A DNA stretch of 35,000 nt. Origin: Deinococcus phoenicis. GTDB taxonomy: Bacteria; Deinococcota; Deinococci; Deinococcales; Deinococcaceae. The notes under the pieces were generated by a model. The model had not been told where the DNA came from, searched no databases, and saw nothing but the letters and a program-made list of their open reading frames with translations. This document shows, one piece after another, positions 6,495 through 16,347 of the stretch. The position numbers and the translations under genes were made by a program. The stretch covers positions 1 through 35,000 of the forward strand of contig NZ_JHAC01000039.1 of the NCBI RefSeq assembly GCF_000599865.1. The letters are read 5' to 3'. Position 1 is the first letter of the stretch, and each line of letters opens with the position of its first letter.

Positions 6495-9400
6495 CATCAG
6501 GCGGCGGAGTGGGCGGGCAGGTCGACACGCTCTACATCGACATTCTCGCGAGGGTGGATAGCCTGGAGCGCAGCCTGCGCGATGCCGAGCGTGTCGCGGG
6601 CCAGAGCGGGCAACGGGCCGGGGAGCAGTTCGGTGAGGGCCTACGCCGCAATAGCGAGGGCAAGCTGATCGACGCCAAGGGCCGCTTCGTGAAGGAGGGC
6701 CAGGAGGTTGGGGAAGCCGCCGGGCGTGCCGCTGGCCGTTCGTTCGGCCTGCACTTCAGCAACGAGGCCAAGCAGAGCAGTGAGCGGTTCCTCGGCATCC
6801 TCGCCGGGCTGGGTGCGGCGGCAGGCAGCGCAGGCATCGGCTTGGTCAAGCTCGCCGGTAACGCTGAGCAGGCGCAGACTGCCTTCACCACCCTCCTGGG
6901 GAGCGGAGAAAAGGCTAAGACGTTCCTGGCCGACCTGGCCCAGTTCGCGGCTCACACCCCATTCGACTTGGTGGGATTGCAGGACAGCGCGAAGAAGTTG
7001 CTGGCCTTCGGCTTCCAGGCGCAGCAGGTCATTCCGATGATGACCGCTATCGGGGACGCCGTGGGCGCCCTGGGCGGGGGCAAGGACGTGCTGGACGGCG
7101 TGACGCTCGCTCTCGGCCAGATGCAAGCCAAGGGCAAGGTATCCGCCGAGGAGATGCAGCAGCTCGCGGAGCGGGGCATCCCCGCCTGGCAGATGCTGGC
7201 GGACAGGATCGGGGTCAGCATCCCCAAAGCCATGAAGATGGCCGAACAGGGGGCTATCAGCAGTGCCCAGGCCATCCCCGCGATTCTGCAAGGGATGACC
7301 GACAAGTTCGGCGGCGGGATGGAGGCGCAGAGCCGGACCCTCCTCGGCATGGTGTCCAACACGCTGGACACCATGACGCAGGCGGGGATTGCCGCCGGGC
7401 AAGCCATCGTCGAGGCCCTGGACCTCAAGAGCGTCCTCTCCGGCGTGAACGACGTGCTGGGTGGCCTGCCCGACATGCTGAAGAAGCTCGACCTCAAGCA
7501 GTGGGCGAAGGACAACAGCACCGCCATCGCCGCTGTCGGTGGGGCCATCGTCGCCATGCTGGTGCCCGCCCTGATCGCCGGGGCCTCTGCCGCCGTCGCC
7601 TTCATCGCGCCCCTGTTGCCCTTCGCGGCGGCGGGGGCAGGTATCGTCCTGGTGCTCAAGAGCATGGGCGTCTCGCTGGGCGACGTGCGGGCCGGGTTCG
7701 AGCAGGCCGGGCGCGTGCTGGCCCCAGTGCGGGACACCCTGCTGGACCTGGGGCGCGACCTGCAAGCCCGGCTGATGCCCGTCTTCGGGATGCTGGGCGA
7801 TATGGCCCACGCCGGGTTCGAGATGGTCCAGCAGGTCTTCCAGCGGGTGCTGCTGCCCATCTTCGAGATGCTCGCCCCCCATGTGCGGCCCCTCTTGCAG
7901 GCGGCAGGCAGCGCTTTCATGGACTTCGCGGCCATGGTGAAGGACGCCTTCCTGTTCGTGCAGCGCACGGTGCAGACCGTCCTGATCCCGGTCTTCGAGA
8001 AAATCTGGCCGGTGATCGGACCGATCCTGGGCGGGATTCTGGACGGCGCGACTGTCATCCTGAATGCCCTGGGCGAGACCTTCCGCCGGGTGGGGGCCGT
8101 ACTGCGCGGCGACTGGGCCACCGCCTTCGGGGACATGCAGACCACCTTCGAGGGGTTCGGGGACAGGCTGGACCAGACGGCCCAGAACATGGCGCAGAAG
8201 GTCATCGACACCGGGAAGAAACTGGGCACCTACATCTGGGAAGGGTTGCAAGGGGCGCTCGACGGCCTGCAAGCCCTGATTCTGGACGCCCTCGCCAATG
8301 CGATTGAGGCCCTGCCGCAACTGCTCCCCGCCGTCCTGCAACCGTTTGCGGGGCAACTGGCAGGCACCGCCCGCCGCGCCGCCGACCGCAACGCGCGGGA
8401 CGCGGTCACGCACTACAACAATGCCGGGAACGTATACGCCACGCCCTTCGGGCCTCAGCTCGGAGGCCAGGCCAACACGAATATCCCGGAGGAGTCCGGC
8501 AAGTTCGGCTTCGCCTTCATCTCTAGCCTGGCGAGCGTCTTCAGGAACGACCCGCGCGTGGCCTCGGACTGCGCCATCATCGCCTACGAAATCCTGAACA
8601 AGCTGGGCGTGAAGGTGAAGGGTTCGGCGGTCCAGAACGCCAACGTGGCCGTTTTGGAGAAGAATGCCCTGGCTTCCGGCTTCCAGAAGGTGGACGGGCA
8701 GGAAATCCGCCCCGGCGACCTGGTCGTGTGGACATCCGGCAACGGGAAAACCTATGGCGTGTCCAGCGGGAAGCACGCAGGCGTCGTGACGGGCTTCGAC
8801 GGCAAGGGCAACCTCAAGATTATCGAGAACCCCGGCACGCAGGCGAACGGGCGGGACGGCATCACCCAGGTCGTCAGCATGTACGACCGGCAGAACGCTG
8901 TCTATTACCGGGCGCCCACCTCGCCCTTCGCGGCGCCCGTCACCCAGCAGCCCAAGACGAATCCTGGCGCTGCTACGCCCAGCATCAACAGTGTGTTTCC
9001 AGGCGGCGGGAACGCCGCGCCGTCCGCCGAGGACCAGAAGACCTACAACCTCACCCTCTCCGACTGGAACAAGCTGAAGGAGAAGGCCCTCGACCTCTCC
9101 CGGCGACTCGCGAAGGCGGAAGAGGACCGCAACTACACGGCCCAGCTCCAGATTCAGGCCGAGATTCGCGGCTGGGAAGGTAGCAATGACGCCCGCAAGG
9201 GGGCCATCGGCTTCGCGCAGAAGATCGTCGCAGAACAGGAAAAGATCAAGCCCGTCGCAGGCCCCATCACCACCGCGCAGATCACCAAGGCGCAGCAGCT
9301 CGTGGCCGCGCTGGACGCCGCGAACAAGAGCCATGACCCCCGGAAGATCGACGCGGCGAAAACCGCGATGGACTCGTGGTCGAAGGCCAGCGAAGGCAAC

Positions 9401-12400
9401 GCCCGCGCCCTCTCCGCCGTCCAGTCGGCCCAATCCGGCCTGAACAAGACCAGCGGCGATTATGTGGCGACCACACGTGATTTCCAGCGGTACGGCAACC
9501 AGGCGCTGCAACTGATCAAGGCGCAGGAGGCGGCTCAGAAAAGCGGCTCAGCGCAGCAGATCGCTGCTGCTGACGCGGCTGTCCGTTCGTTCGAGGGGCA
9601 GGGCAAGGCCCAGGCGTCGGTGCTGGCTGCTGAGCGGTCGGCCTACCAGAGTCGCCAGCAGCTCCGCCAGAAAAACGACGCCGATGCCAAACGTGCCCAG
9701 GACGAGGCCCAGCGCAACGCCGAGGCGGCCAGCCGCCAGGCTGACCAACTGGCCAGCCGTTCTGCGGCCAGCGCGACCGAGGCGGCGCAGATCAGGGGGC
9801 GCGAGCTGCGCCGCTCCCGTGATGAGGCAGTGAAGGCGGCGGGGGACGATCTGGAAAGGGTGCTGGCCGTGCAGCAAGCCTTTGGCCCCAGGATCGAGGC
9901 GGCCGCCCGTGCCGAGGCGGAAGCGACCCTCTCGGCCCGCAAGCAGGGCAACACCCGTTGGAAGGAGGAACAGGAAACCCAGGCCCGCTCGACGATCAAG
10001 GATCAGGGTGCCCTTGCCGTCCGCCTGAACGAGATCGAGGACGGGTGGCGCACCGAGAACAGCAACGCCTACCGCGCCTACTACGCGGCCCTGGGCACGG
10101 CGGCAGGTGAGTCGGCCAGCACCATCGAAGCCGCTGCCCAGCGCGTGGCCGACGCGTCCAGCAAGCAGGCGCAGGACACCTACGCGGCCACCCGGCAGTG
10201 GAACCTCGATACGCTGGGGGGCCGCACCGATGAAGGCCTGCTGAGGCTCTACGACGAGGCCAGCGCCCAGCGCGACACCGAACTCATGGAAGCGGTGGCC
10301 GCCGAGATCGGGCGGCGGGTGGAGGCGCTGAACGCGCGGATTCTGGAGAGCGACCAGGAACTGTCGCGCCAGCGTATCCAGCTGATCCACGACGAATTCA
10401 CCGAGGGCGAGGAGGGCGCCGGCTCCTACGCCGACACCCTCTCCATGCTCACGGGCATCCTGCAAGAGGCCATCGGCCAGGGCATCGACCCCCGGCAGAG
10501 CGGCTTCGTGCAACTGCTGGACACCTACATTCAGAAGGGAGGCGAGGCGGCACAGGCTGCCCAGTACGTCAAGGACAACCTGGACCAGCTCCTCGCGGCG
10601 GGCGGGGCGACCGATCTCGGCACCATCGCCTTCCGGGGCGCTCAGGCGCTCATCGCGGCGAATGCCCGGAACAATGCGCCGCTGCCTGTTGAAGGCGTCA
10701 CGCTGGAACAAAGCACCGCGAACACTCTGGGCGGGCAGCTCGTCAGCGACGTGTTCCAGGGCAGTGAGCTGGAGCAGCTGGAGGCGGCCATACGTGCCAG
10801 CCTGTCTGACACGTTCAGCGATATCGGTGCCCAGGGCCGTGAGGATTTCTGGGCACGGTTCGGGGAACTGAGCAGCAGCACCGAGTTTGATGCGGCGGTG
10901 AAGGGGCTGAGTAGCCCGGAGCTGTACCGGTTCATCACCCTGATTGGGGACGCGCCGGAGTGGGCCGACCTGAAGGCCAAGCTGGAACACCAGTTTGCCA
11001 GCCTGGTCGTGCTGCCCGCCCCTGACCCCTCGAAGCTGGAGCAGACCCTGGAAGGCATCTCCGGCAAGATCGATGAGGCCAGGAAGGGGCTGGACGCAGG
11101 CACCCTCAGCACCGAGGACTACAACGCTGTGGTGCGCGACCAGCAGGAGGCGCTGCTCGCCCTGCTGGTCAACCTGTCGAAGATGGGGCCGGAGTACGCA
11201 GATGCGGCGGAAAGCGTCCGCCTGCTGCTGGGGGCGACCACCGCGGCCATCGTCCCCACCCAGGACCTGGGCGAGACGCTCGGCACGCTGGGCGATGAGA
11301 AGGCCGTGTCGGTCACGGCGCAGCTCCAGAAGCTCGTGCAGGGCTTTCAGGAAGGGGGCGTTACCTCCGAGGAGTTCCGGGCCGAGGTCCTGAAGATGCT
11401 GCCCGTGCTGGAAAAGCTGGCGCTGGCAGCAGAGGCAGCGGGGAGGCCCGACCTGGCTGAAGGCTACCGGGCCATGGCGGCGGAACTGCGCGGGCTGGGC
11501 GGCAGTGGCCTCAAAGCCGCTGAGAACCTGGAGAAGCTCGACAAGCTCAAGAGCAAGGTCGCCCAGGTGGGTGAGGTCGTGCAGCAGGTGTTCGGCCTGT
11601 TTGGAGCCGACAACGAAACCATGCAGGGCATCGGGCAACTGACCTCGGCGGCCACCGGCGCGGTCGAGGCGTTCGCCAAATTTTCCAGCGGCGACTTCCT
11701 GGGCGGGATCTCGGCCGCCCTGGGGGCCGTGATGAACCTGGGGCAGGCCATCGACAATATCGACCCGGGTATCCGCGCCTGGAAAAAGAGCTTGCTGGAG
11801 GTGGCCGAGGCCGAGAAAAAGGTCGCGCAGAACGGGGCAGGCATGTTCAAGAACGTGTACGCCGAGGCCCTGAGGGCCGACGCGGCGGCGCGCGAAAAGC
11901 TCGCGGGGAGCAACTTCTTCACCCGGCTCTGGTGGGGCCTGACGGGCACGGGTCCCCAGGTGATGAGCGATGCGGCGGCCAAGTTGCAGGTGAGCGCCGC
12001 CGAGATTTTCGGCCAGGTGGGGGAAACCATCAGCAGCACGCTGGAAAGTTCCCTCATGAATGCGTTCGAGATGGGGGACTGGTCGGGGGTCGAGGGGGCC
12101 TTCGAGAAGTCGCTGAACTCCCTGGTCGCCCGGATGGCCCTCAAGGCGATCATCGTCAGCAGCGGGCTGGAAGAGAAGATCAAAGCCTACGCGGACGCGC
12201 GTGCGAAGGCGCTGGAGGACGGCGCCATCAGCACGTCCGAGCAACAGTTCCTGGACTCGCTGATGGCCGACATCCGCAGCGGCACGAAGAGCATCGAGGA
12301 GGCGTGGAGGGCCACGGCCACCCAATTGCCGGGATACGGGCAGGGCGCGCCGGAGGCTCCCCCCACCGGTTCCCTCGCTGCCCTTCAGCAGGAGATCAGC

Positions 12401-12934
12401 GACCTCCAGCAGAAGCTCTCCCTCGCCACCACCGACCAGGAGCGCCAGCGCATCCGCTCGGAGATCGAGGCGAAACAAGCCGAGCTGGACCGCCTGAACG
12501 GCCAGGTCGAACAGCAAAAGAAGGCCGCGCAGGGCAGCATCGCGGAACTGCAACAGCAGCTCAGCCAGCTCCAGGACCGCTACAACAACGCGACCACTCA
12601 GGCTGAGCGTGACCGGCTGCGGGGCGAGATCGACGCTCTACAAACCCGCATCAAAGTCATGCAGGGGGAAAAGAGCATCTCTCTGGGCACGGTAGACACC
12701 TCGACCATCAAGTTCGAGATGCCTGCCAGCATTACGGCCAGCTACAACTTCGACATCCTGGGGACGCTCGCCAACAGCGTGACCCAGCTCGCCACGGCCA
12801 TTCCGTCGTGGCTGACCCAGATGAACACCAGCGGCCAGGCGCACCTCGAAGCGGGCGCACGGCAGCTCGCGGCGGTGGACCGCCTGGAACGTCTGCTGAG
12901 CCGCAAAGACCTCGATTGGGGGGGACTCCGATGA
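6491..12934 (+). CDS. Tape measure protein with embedded Cys/His hydrolase-like domain
   Basis: 2147-residue tail length determinant. Residues about 115-260 match the tape-measure N-terminal domain (Q-T-A-F-T-T-L-L-G-S, H-T-P-F-D-L-V-G-L, K-G-K-V-S-A-E-E-M-Q-Q-L, G-I-P-A-W). Hydrophobic helices at about 345-395 could insert in the host membrane during DNA entry. Residues about 680-800 resemble a CHAP or NlpC/P60-type peptidoglycan hydrolase: D-C-A-I-I-A-Y with C694, P-G-D-L-V-V-W, K-H-A-G-V-V-T-G-F with H762, and I-E-N-P-G-T with N780. The rest is mostly helical and Ala/Gln/Glu-rich, ending in coiled coils at about 1960-2085. Using the usual 0.15 nm per residue, the tail would be roughly 320 nm; that is a rule-of-thumb inference. 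Both ends overlap neighbours by ATGA. Confidence 0.95.
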   Translation: MTSGGGVGGQVDTLYIDILARVDSLERSLRDAERVAGQSGQRAGEQFGEGLRRNSEGKLIDAKGRFVKEGQEVGEAAGRAAGRSFGLHFSNEAKQSSERFLGILAGLGAAAGSAGIGLVKLAGNAEQAQTAFTTLLGSGEKAKTFLADLAQFAAHTPFDLVGLQDSAKKLLAFGFQAQQVIPMMTAIGDAVGALGGGKDVLDGVTLALGQMQAKGKVSAEEMQQLAERGIPAWQMLADRIGVSIPKAMKMAEQGAISSAQAIPAILQGMTDKFGGGMEAQSRTLLGMVSNTLDTMTQAGIAAGQAIVEALDLKSVLSGVNDVLGGLPDMLKKLDLKQWAKDNSTAIAAVGGAIVAMLVPALIAGASAAVAFIAPLLPFAAAGAGIVLVLKSMGVSLGDVRAGFEQAGRVLAPVRDTLLDLGRDLQARLMPVFGMLGDMAHAGFEMVQQVFQRVLLPIFEMLAPHVRPLLQAAGSAFMDFAAMVKDAFLFVQRTVQTVLIPVFEKIWPVIGPILGGILDGATVILNALGETFRRVGAVLRGDWATAFGDMQTTFEGFGDRLDQTAQNMAQKVIDTGKKLGTYIWEGLQGALDGLQALILDALANAIEALPQLLPAVLQPFAGQLAGTARRAADRNARDAVTHYNNAGNVYATPFGPQLGGQANTNIPEESGKFGFAFISSLASVFRNDPRVASDCAIIAYEILNKLGVKVKGSAVQNANVAVLEKNALASGFQKVDGQEIRPGDLVVWTSGNGKTYGVSSGKHAGVVTGFDGKGNLKIIENPGTQANGRDGITQVVSMYDRQNAVYYRAPTSPFAAPVTQQPKTNPGAATPSINSVFPGGGNAAPSAEDQKTYNLTLSDWNKLKEKALDLSRRLAKAEEDRNYTAQLQIQAEIRGWEGSNDARKGAIGFAQKIVAEQEKIKPVAGPITTAQITKAQQLVAALDAANKSHDPRKIDAAKTAMDSWSKASEGNARALSAVQSAQSGLNKTSGDYVATTRDFQRYGNQALQLIKAQEAAQKSGSAQQIAAADAAVRSFEGQGKAQASVLAAERSAYQSRQQLRQKNDADAKRAQDEAQRNAEAASRQADQLASRSAASATEAAQIRGRELRRSRDEAVKAAGDDLERVLAVQQAFGPRIEAAARAEAEATLSARKQGNTRWKEEQETQARSTIKDQGALAVRLNEIEDGWRTENSNAYRAYYAALGTAAGESASTIEAAAQRVADASSKQAQDTYAATRQWNLDTLGGRTDEGLLRLYDEASAQRDTELMEAVAAEIGRRVEALNARILESDQELSRQRIQLIHDEFTEGEEGAGSYADTLSMLTGILQEAIGQGIDPRQSGFVQLLDTYIQKGGEAAQAAQYVKDNLDQLLAAGGATDLGTIAFRGAQALIAANARNNAPLPVEGVTLEQSTANTLGGQLVSDVFQGSELEQLEAAIRASLSDTFSDIGAQGREDFWARFGELSSSTEFDAAVKGLSSPELYRFITLIGDAPEWADLKAKLEHQFASLVVLPAPDPSKLEQTLEGISGKIDEARKGLDAGTLSTEDYNAVVRDQQEALLALLVNLSKMGPEYADAAESVRLLLGATTAAIVPTQDLGETLGTLGDEKAVSVTAQLQKLVQGFQEGGVTSEEFRAEVLKMLPVLEKLALAAEAAGRPDLAEGYRAMAAELRGLGGSGLKAAENLEKLDKLKSKVAQVGEVVQQVFGLFGADNETMQGIGQLTSAATGAVEAFAKFSSGDFLGGISAALGAVMNLGQAIDNIDPGIRAWKKSLLEVAEAEKKVAQNGAGMFKNVYAEALRADAAAREKLAGSNFFTRLWWGLTGTGPQVMSDAAAKLQVSAAEIFGQVGETISSTLESSLMNAFEMGDWSGVEGAFEKSLNSLVARMALKAIIVSSGLEEKIKAYADARAKALEDGAISTSEQQFLDSLMADIRSGTKSIEEAWRATATQLPGYGQGAPEAPPTGSLAALQQEISDLQQKLSLATTDQERQRIRSEIEAKQAELDRLNGQVEQQKKAAQGSIAELQQQLSQLQDRYNNATTQAERDRLRGEIDALQTRIKVMQGEKSISLGTVDTSTIKFEMPASITASYNFDILGTLANSVTQLATAIPSWLTQMNTSGQAHLEAGARQLAAVDRLERLLSRKDLDWGGLR

Positions 12935-14361
12935 ACATCACCGCAGGCAAGGGCGGGCAGGCATGGCGGCCTGCCCGCCTCTTTTTCGAGGCGCATGACG
13001 CGCCGCCATTTGGCGTGCCAGACGAGACATTCGGGGCGGCGGCCATCACCGTGCAGCTCAGCTATGGCCCGCTCGGCACTCTCAGAAGCGGCAACATTGG
13101 CATGTCCGAAGTGCCTGCAACCTGGGCAGGTCAGGCATGGCCGCGCATGATCCGTGTGCAGTTGGAGAGTGAGTTGGGAACGGGCTACATCGCGGCGGGC
13201 ATCGCGGAGGCGGCCACCGTGCGGCAGGGCGAGCTGAGCGACATCCCCCTCGTCGGTCTGGAGACGACGTACCTGGGCCGTCCGGGCGACAGCAGCGCAG
13301 CGCTGAACGGTGCGGGGTTTACGCCCGGTGGGGCCCGGGCCTTCGGCGTGCCCATGCCTGCGCCGGACGGCACGAAAACACGCCAGCAGGCCGTGGACGA
13401 TGCCCTGGAACCGTACCCGAACGCTGAGGCCGGGGTGACGGCGGACCTGACCGGGGTGATCGGGCGGCCCGAGTCGGCCACCCCCGCCGTCTATACCCTC
13501 GACAGCCGCGCCTATGGCCTGCGTTCGCTGGGATGGACCGTGACGGATTACGTGACGGACGCAACGTACCAGGCTGGGCCGGAATGGCCGCTGCACACCT
13601 ACAGCCGCTCCGACGTGCCGCCGCTCGCCCCTCGCCGCTCGGCGGTCATCACGCTGGACCCCATGACGGAGACGGTGGAGGAGGTCACGGCGGCAACGAC
13701 CGTGGGGGGGATCGACGTGATGGTCCCCGTCGAGGGGCTGGACGCCGGGCACACGTGGATTGTCCGCCTCGGCTATCCCGTGGACGTGGGGCAGCGCCCG
13801 GTCGAACGCGGGCCGCTGCGGGCGCTGGCGCTGCGGCTGAACTTCACCGCCGAGCGGCGCACCCCCGACCCGGTGAACCTCACCCTCCGGATCAAGCGGG
13901 CGAACGGCACCGACTTCTTCCTGCCCGCGACGCCCGTCACGCTGTCCGGAGTCGGGAGCTACACCTACACCCTGCCACCGGAGTTGTGGGGGCCGGACGC
14001 GCGGGCATCGGGCGGCTGGGTGCAGGACGTGTGGGTGTACCTCGGCGGCTCCTACCCTGCGGGGACGGCGCCAGCCAACCGCAACAGCCTGGCGCTGAAC
14101 AGTGCCCAGCTGGTCGCCAGCCGCGAATATGAACGCTCGCGGAACGTGGTCATGCCGCCGGGCTGGATGCCCTACGCGGTCGGCCCCACCTGGGAGTTCA
14201 CGCTGCCCGGTGTGCACGTGCCGCCCCTTCGGGTGGACGGCCTGCCTGGTGGCCTCTCGCAACACGTGGCGGGCGCCGTGGTGACCTGGGACCAGGGGGA
14301 GGCCAGCACGCGCCTCCTCACGGCGGCCCTGCCCTACCGCGGACAGCGGAGGCGGGCATGA
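12931..14361 (+). CDS. Distal tail / minor tail protein
   Basis: 476 residues from the ATG at 12931, which overlaps the tape measure stop by ATGA; longer in-frame starts lie inside the tape measure and are less likely. The gene right after the tape measure normally encodes the distal tail or baseplate hub component. The sequence is beta-rich, with many Thr/Val/Gly-rich strands and a jelly-roll-like C-terminal half (T-L-R-I-K-R-A-N-G-T-D-F-F, then W-V-Q-D-V-W-V-Y-L-G-G). I recognise no precise family. Stop overlaps the next ATG. Confidence 0.65.
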   Translation: MNITAGKGGQAWRPARLFFEAHDAPPFGVPDETFGAAAITVQLSYGPLGTLRSGNIGMSEVPATWAGQAWPRMIRVQLESELGTGYIAAGIAEAATVRQGELSDIPLVGLETTYLGRPGDSSAALNGAGFTPGGARAFGVPMPAPDGTKTRQQAVDDALEPYPNAEAGVTADLTGVIGRPESATPAVYTLDSRAYGLRSLGWTVTDYVTDATYQAGPEWPLHTYSRSDVPPLAPRRSAVITLDPMTETVEEVTAATTVGGIDVMVPVEGLDAGHTWIVRLGYPVDVGQRPVERGPLRALALRLNFTAERRTPDPVNLTLRIKRANGTDFFLPATPVTLSGVGSYTYTLPPELWGPDARASGGWVQDVWVYLGGSYPAGTAPANRNSLALNSAQLVASREYERSRNVVMPPGWMPYAVGPTWEFTLPGVHVPPLRVDGLPGGLSQHVAGAVVTWDQGEASTRLLTAALPYRGQRRRA

Positions 14362-14777
14362 GCGAGAGGTACGCCCTGGTGGACACAGCGGGCGTCGCCG
14401 TCGCGTTGCCGCCCGATACTCGCCCTGGCACCCACAGCGCCGCGGCCCCCGCCATCAGGCTGGAACGGGCACGCGGCTACACCGAGTTCTCGCGCATCGA
14501 CGACCGTCTGGGCACACCTCAGCCGGTGGTCCTGACCTGGCGGGAGGAGGCGGCCACAGAGGCTGAGCTGGAAGCACGGCTGCGGATGTACCGCTCGGCC
14601 GCGCGCACGGCGGTGTGGCTGACCCGGGCAGGCCGCTCGGCACTGCCCGTGCTGGGGGGGCACCTGGACAGCCGGCCCGTGCAGGACGAGTACAGCAACG
14701 TCGCGGATGTGACCCTCACCCTCGCCCCTGGCACCACAGCGGCGAGTGGCACCGATGGACAGGAGGTGGTCTGGTAG
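14358..14777 (+). CDS. Small distal tail protein
   Basis: 139 residues, ATGA overlap with the upstream gene and stop directly abutting the fibre ATG. Its core has R-G-Y-T-E-F-S-R-I-D-D-R-L-G-T-P, a helix of alternating Glu/Ala (E-E-A-A-T-E-A-E-L-E-A-R-L-R-M-Y), and a C-terminal beta region with V-Q-D-E-Y-S-N-V-A-D-V-T-L-T-L. It probably forms part of the tail tip with its neighbours. No named domain is recognised. Confidence 0.65.
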   Translation: MSERYALVDTAGVAVALPPDTRPGTHSAAAPAIRLERARGYTEFSRIDDRLGTPQPVVLTWREEAATEAELEARLRMYRSAARTAVWLTRAGRSALPVLGGHLDSRPVQDEYSNVADVTLTLAPGTTAASGTDGQEVVW

Positions 14778-16337
14778 ATGGCAGATTTGAGAGTGATCGG
14801 CAGTCCTGTCGTGCAGGGCGGCGTGCCGGACGGCGTGACCCTGCGGATCGAGTACCCGGCCCAGTACAGCGACGTGCTGGGCCGCGCAGCAATAGCGGTG
14901 TACACTGGGCGGTGGACTTCGGGCACCGGCTGGCGGGACCTGACGCTGCCTGCACAGCCGTTCGTGGTGCCGGGGGCGCAGGCGGGGCAACCCGTCCCCC
15001 GCTGCACCTTCACCGAGACGGTGATGTACGGCGGCATCCCTCGCGTGCGGTCTTGGACCGCACAGATATACGACAACAGCGGGCCGGGTAGCACGGTGGG
15101 CAGCGCGGGGACCTGGGACTACACCGCGCCGCAGGGTCCCGTGGATGTGCTCGACAGCGCCACGCTCCAGGCCGCCATTGTCGACGTGCCCGGCGCGGTG
15201 CAGGCCGCCCGCGCCGCCGGGACGGAGGCGGCGGCCCAGGCTCAGACGGCCTATGCCGCCGCGCAGGAGGCGTACTCCGGCGCTCAGGACACGTATGCCG
15301 CCGCTCAGGATGCCTACAGCGCGATGGGGGCGGCCAACGATGCAGCAAGTTATGCCAACACCCAGGGCGGCTATGCTCTGGCCCAGGGCGACTACGCTAA
15401 AACGCAGGCGCAGCGGGCCGAGGCGGTCGCCAACGGGACCCTATCCTGGGGCAACATCAGCGGCAAACCCGCCACCTATCCGCCCAGCGCCCATACGCAC
15501 GTCATCGGTGATGTAACTGGCCTCCAGGCCGCCCTGGACAGCGCGGGCCGCAGTTCGCAGGTGGACGTGTTCCAGACGCCGGGGACATCCACCTGGACGA
15601 AGCAGCCCTGGGCACGCCGCGTCTGGGTGCTGGTGGTCGGGGGCGGCGGCGGGGGCGGCCAGGGCGGCGTCAGCAGCGGCAACGCCTACGGCGGCGGGGG
15701 CGGGGCGGGAGGCAGCCTCACCGTCTGGGAGTCGGCGGCAAGTGGCCTGCCTGCCACCGTCAGCGTCACGATCGGTGCGGGCGGCGGCGGCGGGGTGTCC
15801 AGCCCAGCCAGCGCCGCCGGGGCTGGGGGTAGCAGCCTGTTCGGGAACGTGCTGGCGGGCGGCGGGCGTGCCGGGGGTGCGGGCAGCCTCAGCGCGGCGG
15901 GGACCGCTGGGCAACCGGACGTTGCGGGACAGTTGCTGGGATCGGCAGGCGGGACTGGGGGGGCCGCGACCAGTGCGGGCGCAGCGGCCGCTGCTTCCAC
16001 CGGTGGAGCCACAGGCGGCGGTGGCGGCGGGGGCAAAAACGGCTCCACTGCCTACGCGGGCGGCGCAGGCGGGCTGGTCGGCTCTATCTCGTTCGCGTAC
16101 ATCGACGAGCCGGGTACACCGGCCGGGCTGTCCGGCACCGCCCGCCTGCCGGGCCTGCCGCGCGGCGGGTTCGGGGCCGGGGGTGCAGCGGCGATCAACT
16201 CGGCGGGCGCTGGTTCGACGGGTGGGGCGGGCGGCTGGCCGGGAGGTGGCGGCGGCGGCGGTGGGGCGACCTACAGCGGGCCGAGTCGCGGTGGTGGCGG
16301 TGCCAACGGCTGCGTGATCGTGATCCAGAGTCCGTGA
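14778..16337 (+). CDS. Glycine-rich tail fibre / adhesin
   Basis: 519 residues. Layout: a beta-rich N-terminal attachment region (1-125); an Ala/Gln/Tyr-rich coiled-coil segment at about 150-220 with seven-residue repeats such as QTAYAAA, QEAYSGA, QDTYAAA and QDAYSAM; a linker with W-G-N-I-S-G-K-P and H-T-H-V-I-G-D-V-T-G-L-Q-A-A-L, common in phage fibres; then from about 262 a glycine-rich domain that starts with V-F-Q-T-P-G-T-S-T-W-T and V-W-V-L-V-V-G-G-G. That last domain is known from receptor-binding tips of tail fibres. The protein likely contacts the host surface as a trimer. Base composition of the final part is extremely G-rich because of the glycine codons. Confidence 0.88.
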   Translation: MADLRVIGSPVVQGGVPDGVTLRIEYPAQYSDVLGRAAIAVYTGRWTSGTGWRDLTLPAQPFVVPGAQAGQPVPRCTFTETVMYGGIPRVRSWTAQIYDNSGPGSTVGSAGTWDYTAPQGPVDVLDSATLQAAIVDVPGAVQAARAAGTEAAAQAQTAYAAAQEAYSGAQDTYAAAQDAYSAMGAANDAASYANTQGGYALAQGDYAKTQAQRAEAVANGTLSWGNISGKPATYPPSAHTHVIGDVTGLQAALDSAGRSSQVDVFQTPGTSTWTKQPWARRVWVLVVGGGGGGGQGGVSSGNAYGGGGGAGGSLTVWESAASGLPATVSVTIGAGGGGGVSSPASAAGAGGSSLFGNVLAGGGRAGGAGSLSAAGTAGQPDVAGQLLGSAGGTGGAATSAGAAAAASTGGATGGGGGGGKNGSTAYAGGAGGLVGSISFAYIDEPGTPAGLSGTARLPGLPRGGFGAGGAAAINSAGAGSTGGAGGWPGGGGGGGGATYSGPSRGGGGANGCVIVIQSP

Positions 16338-16347
16338 GGAGGATGAC

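Noticed and set aside
6641..12553. Long minus-strand open frames (956 and 1001 codons) opposite the tape measure gene
   Set aside because: They mirror the + strand gene in a high-GC region where antisense frames stay open by codon bias; composition is His/Arg/Gln-rich with no domain, and the + strand gene has family motifs throughout.
15600..16320. Polyglycine-coding G-rich tract as a CRISPR or simple DNA repeat
   Set aside because: No regular spacing or spacer structure; the repetition is at the glycine codon level inside an open reading frame of fibre type.
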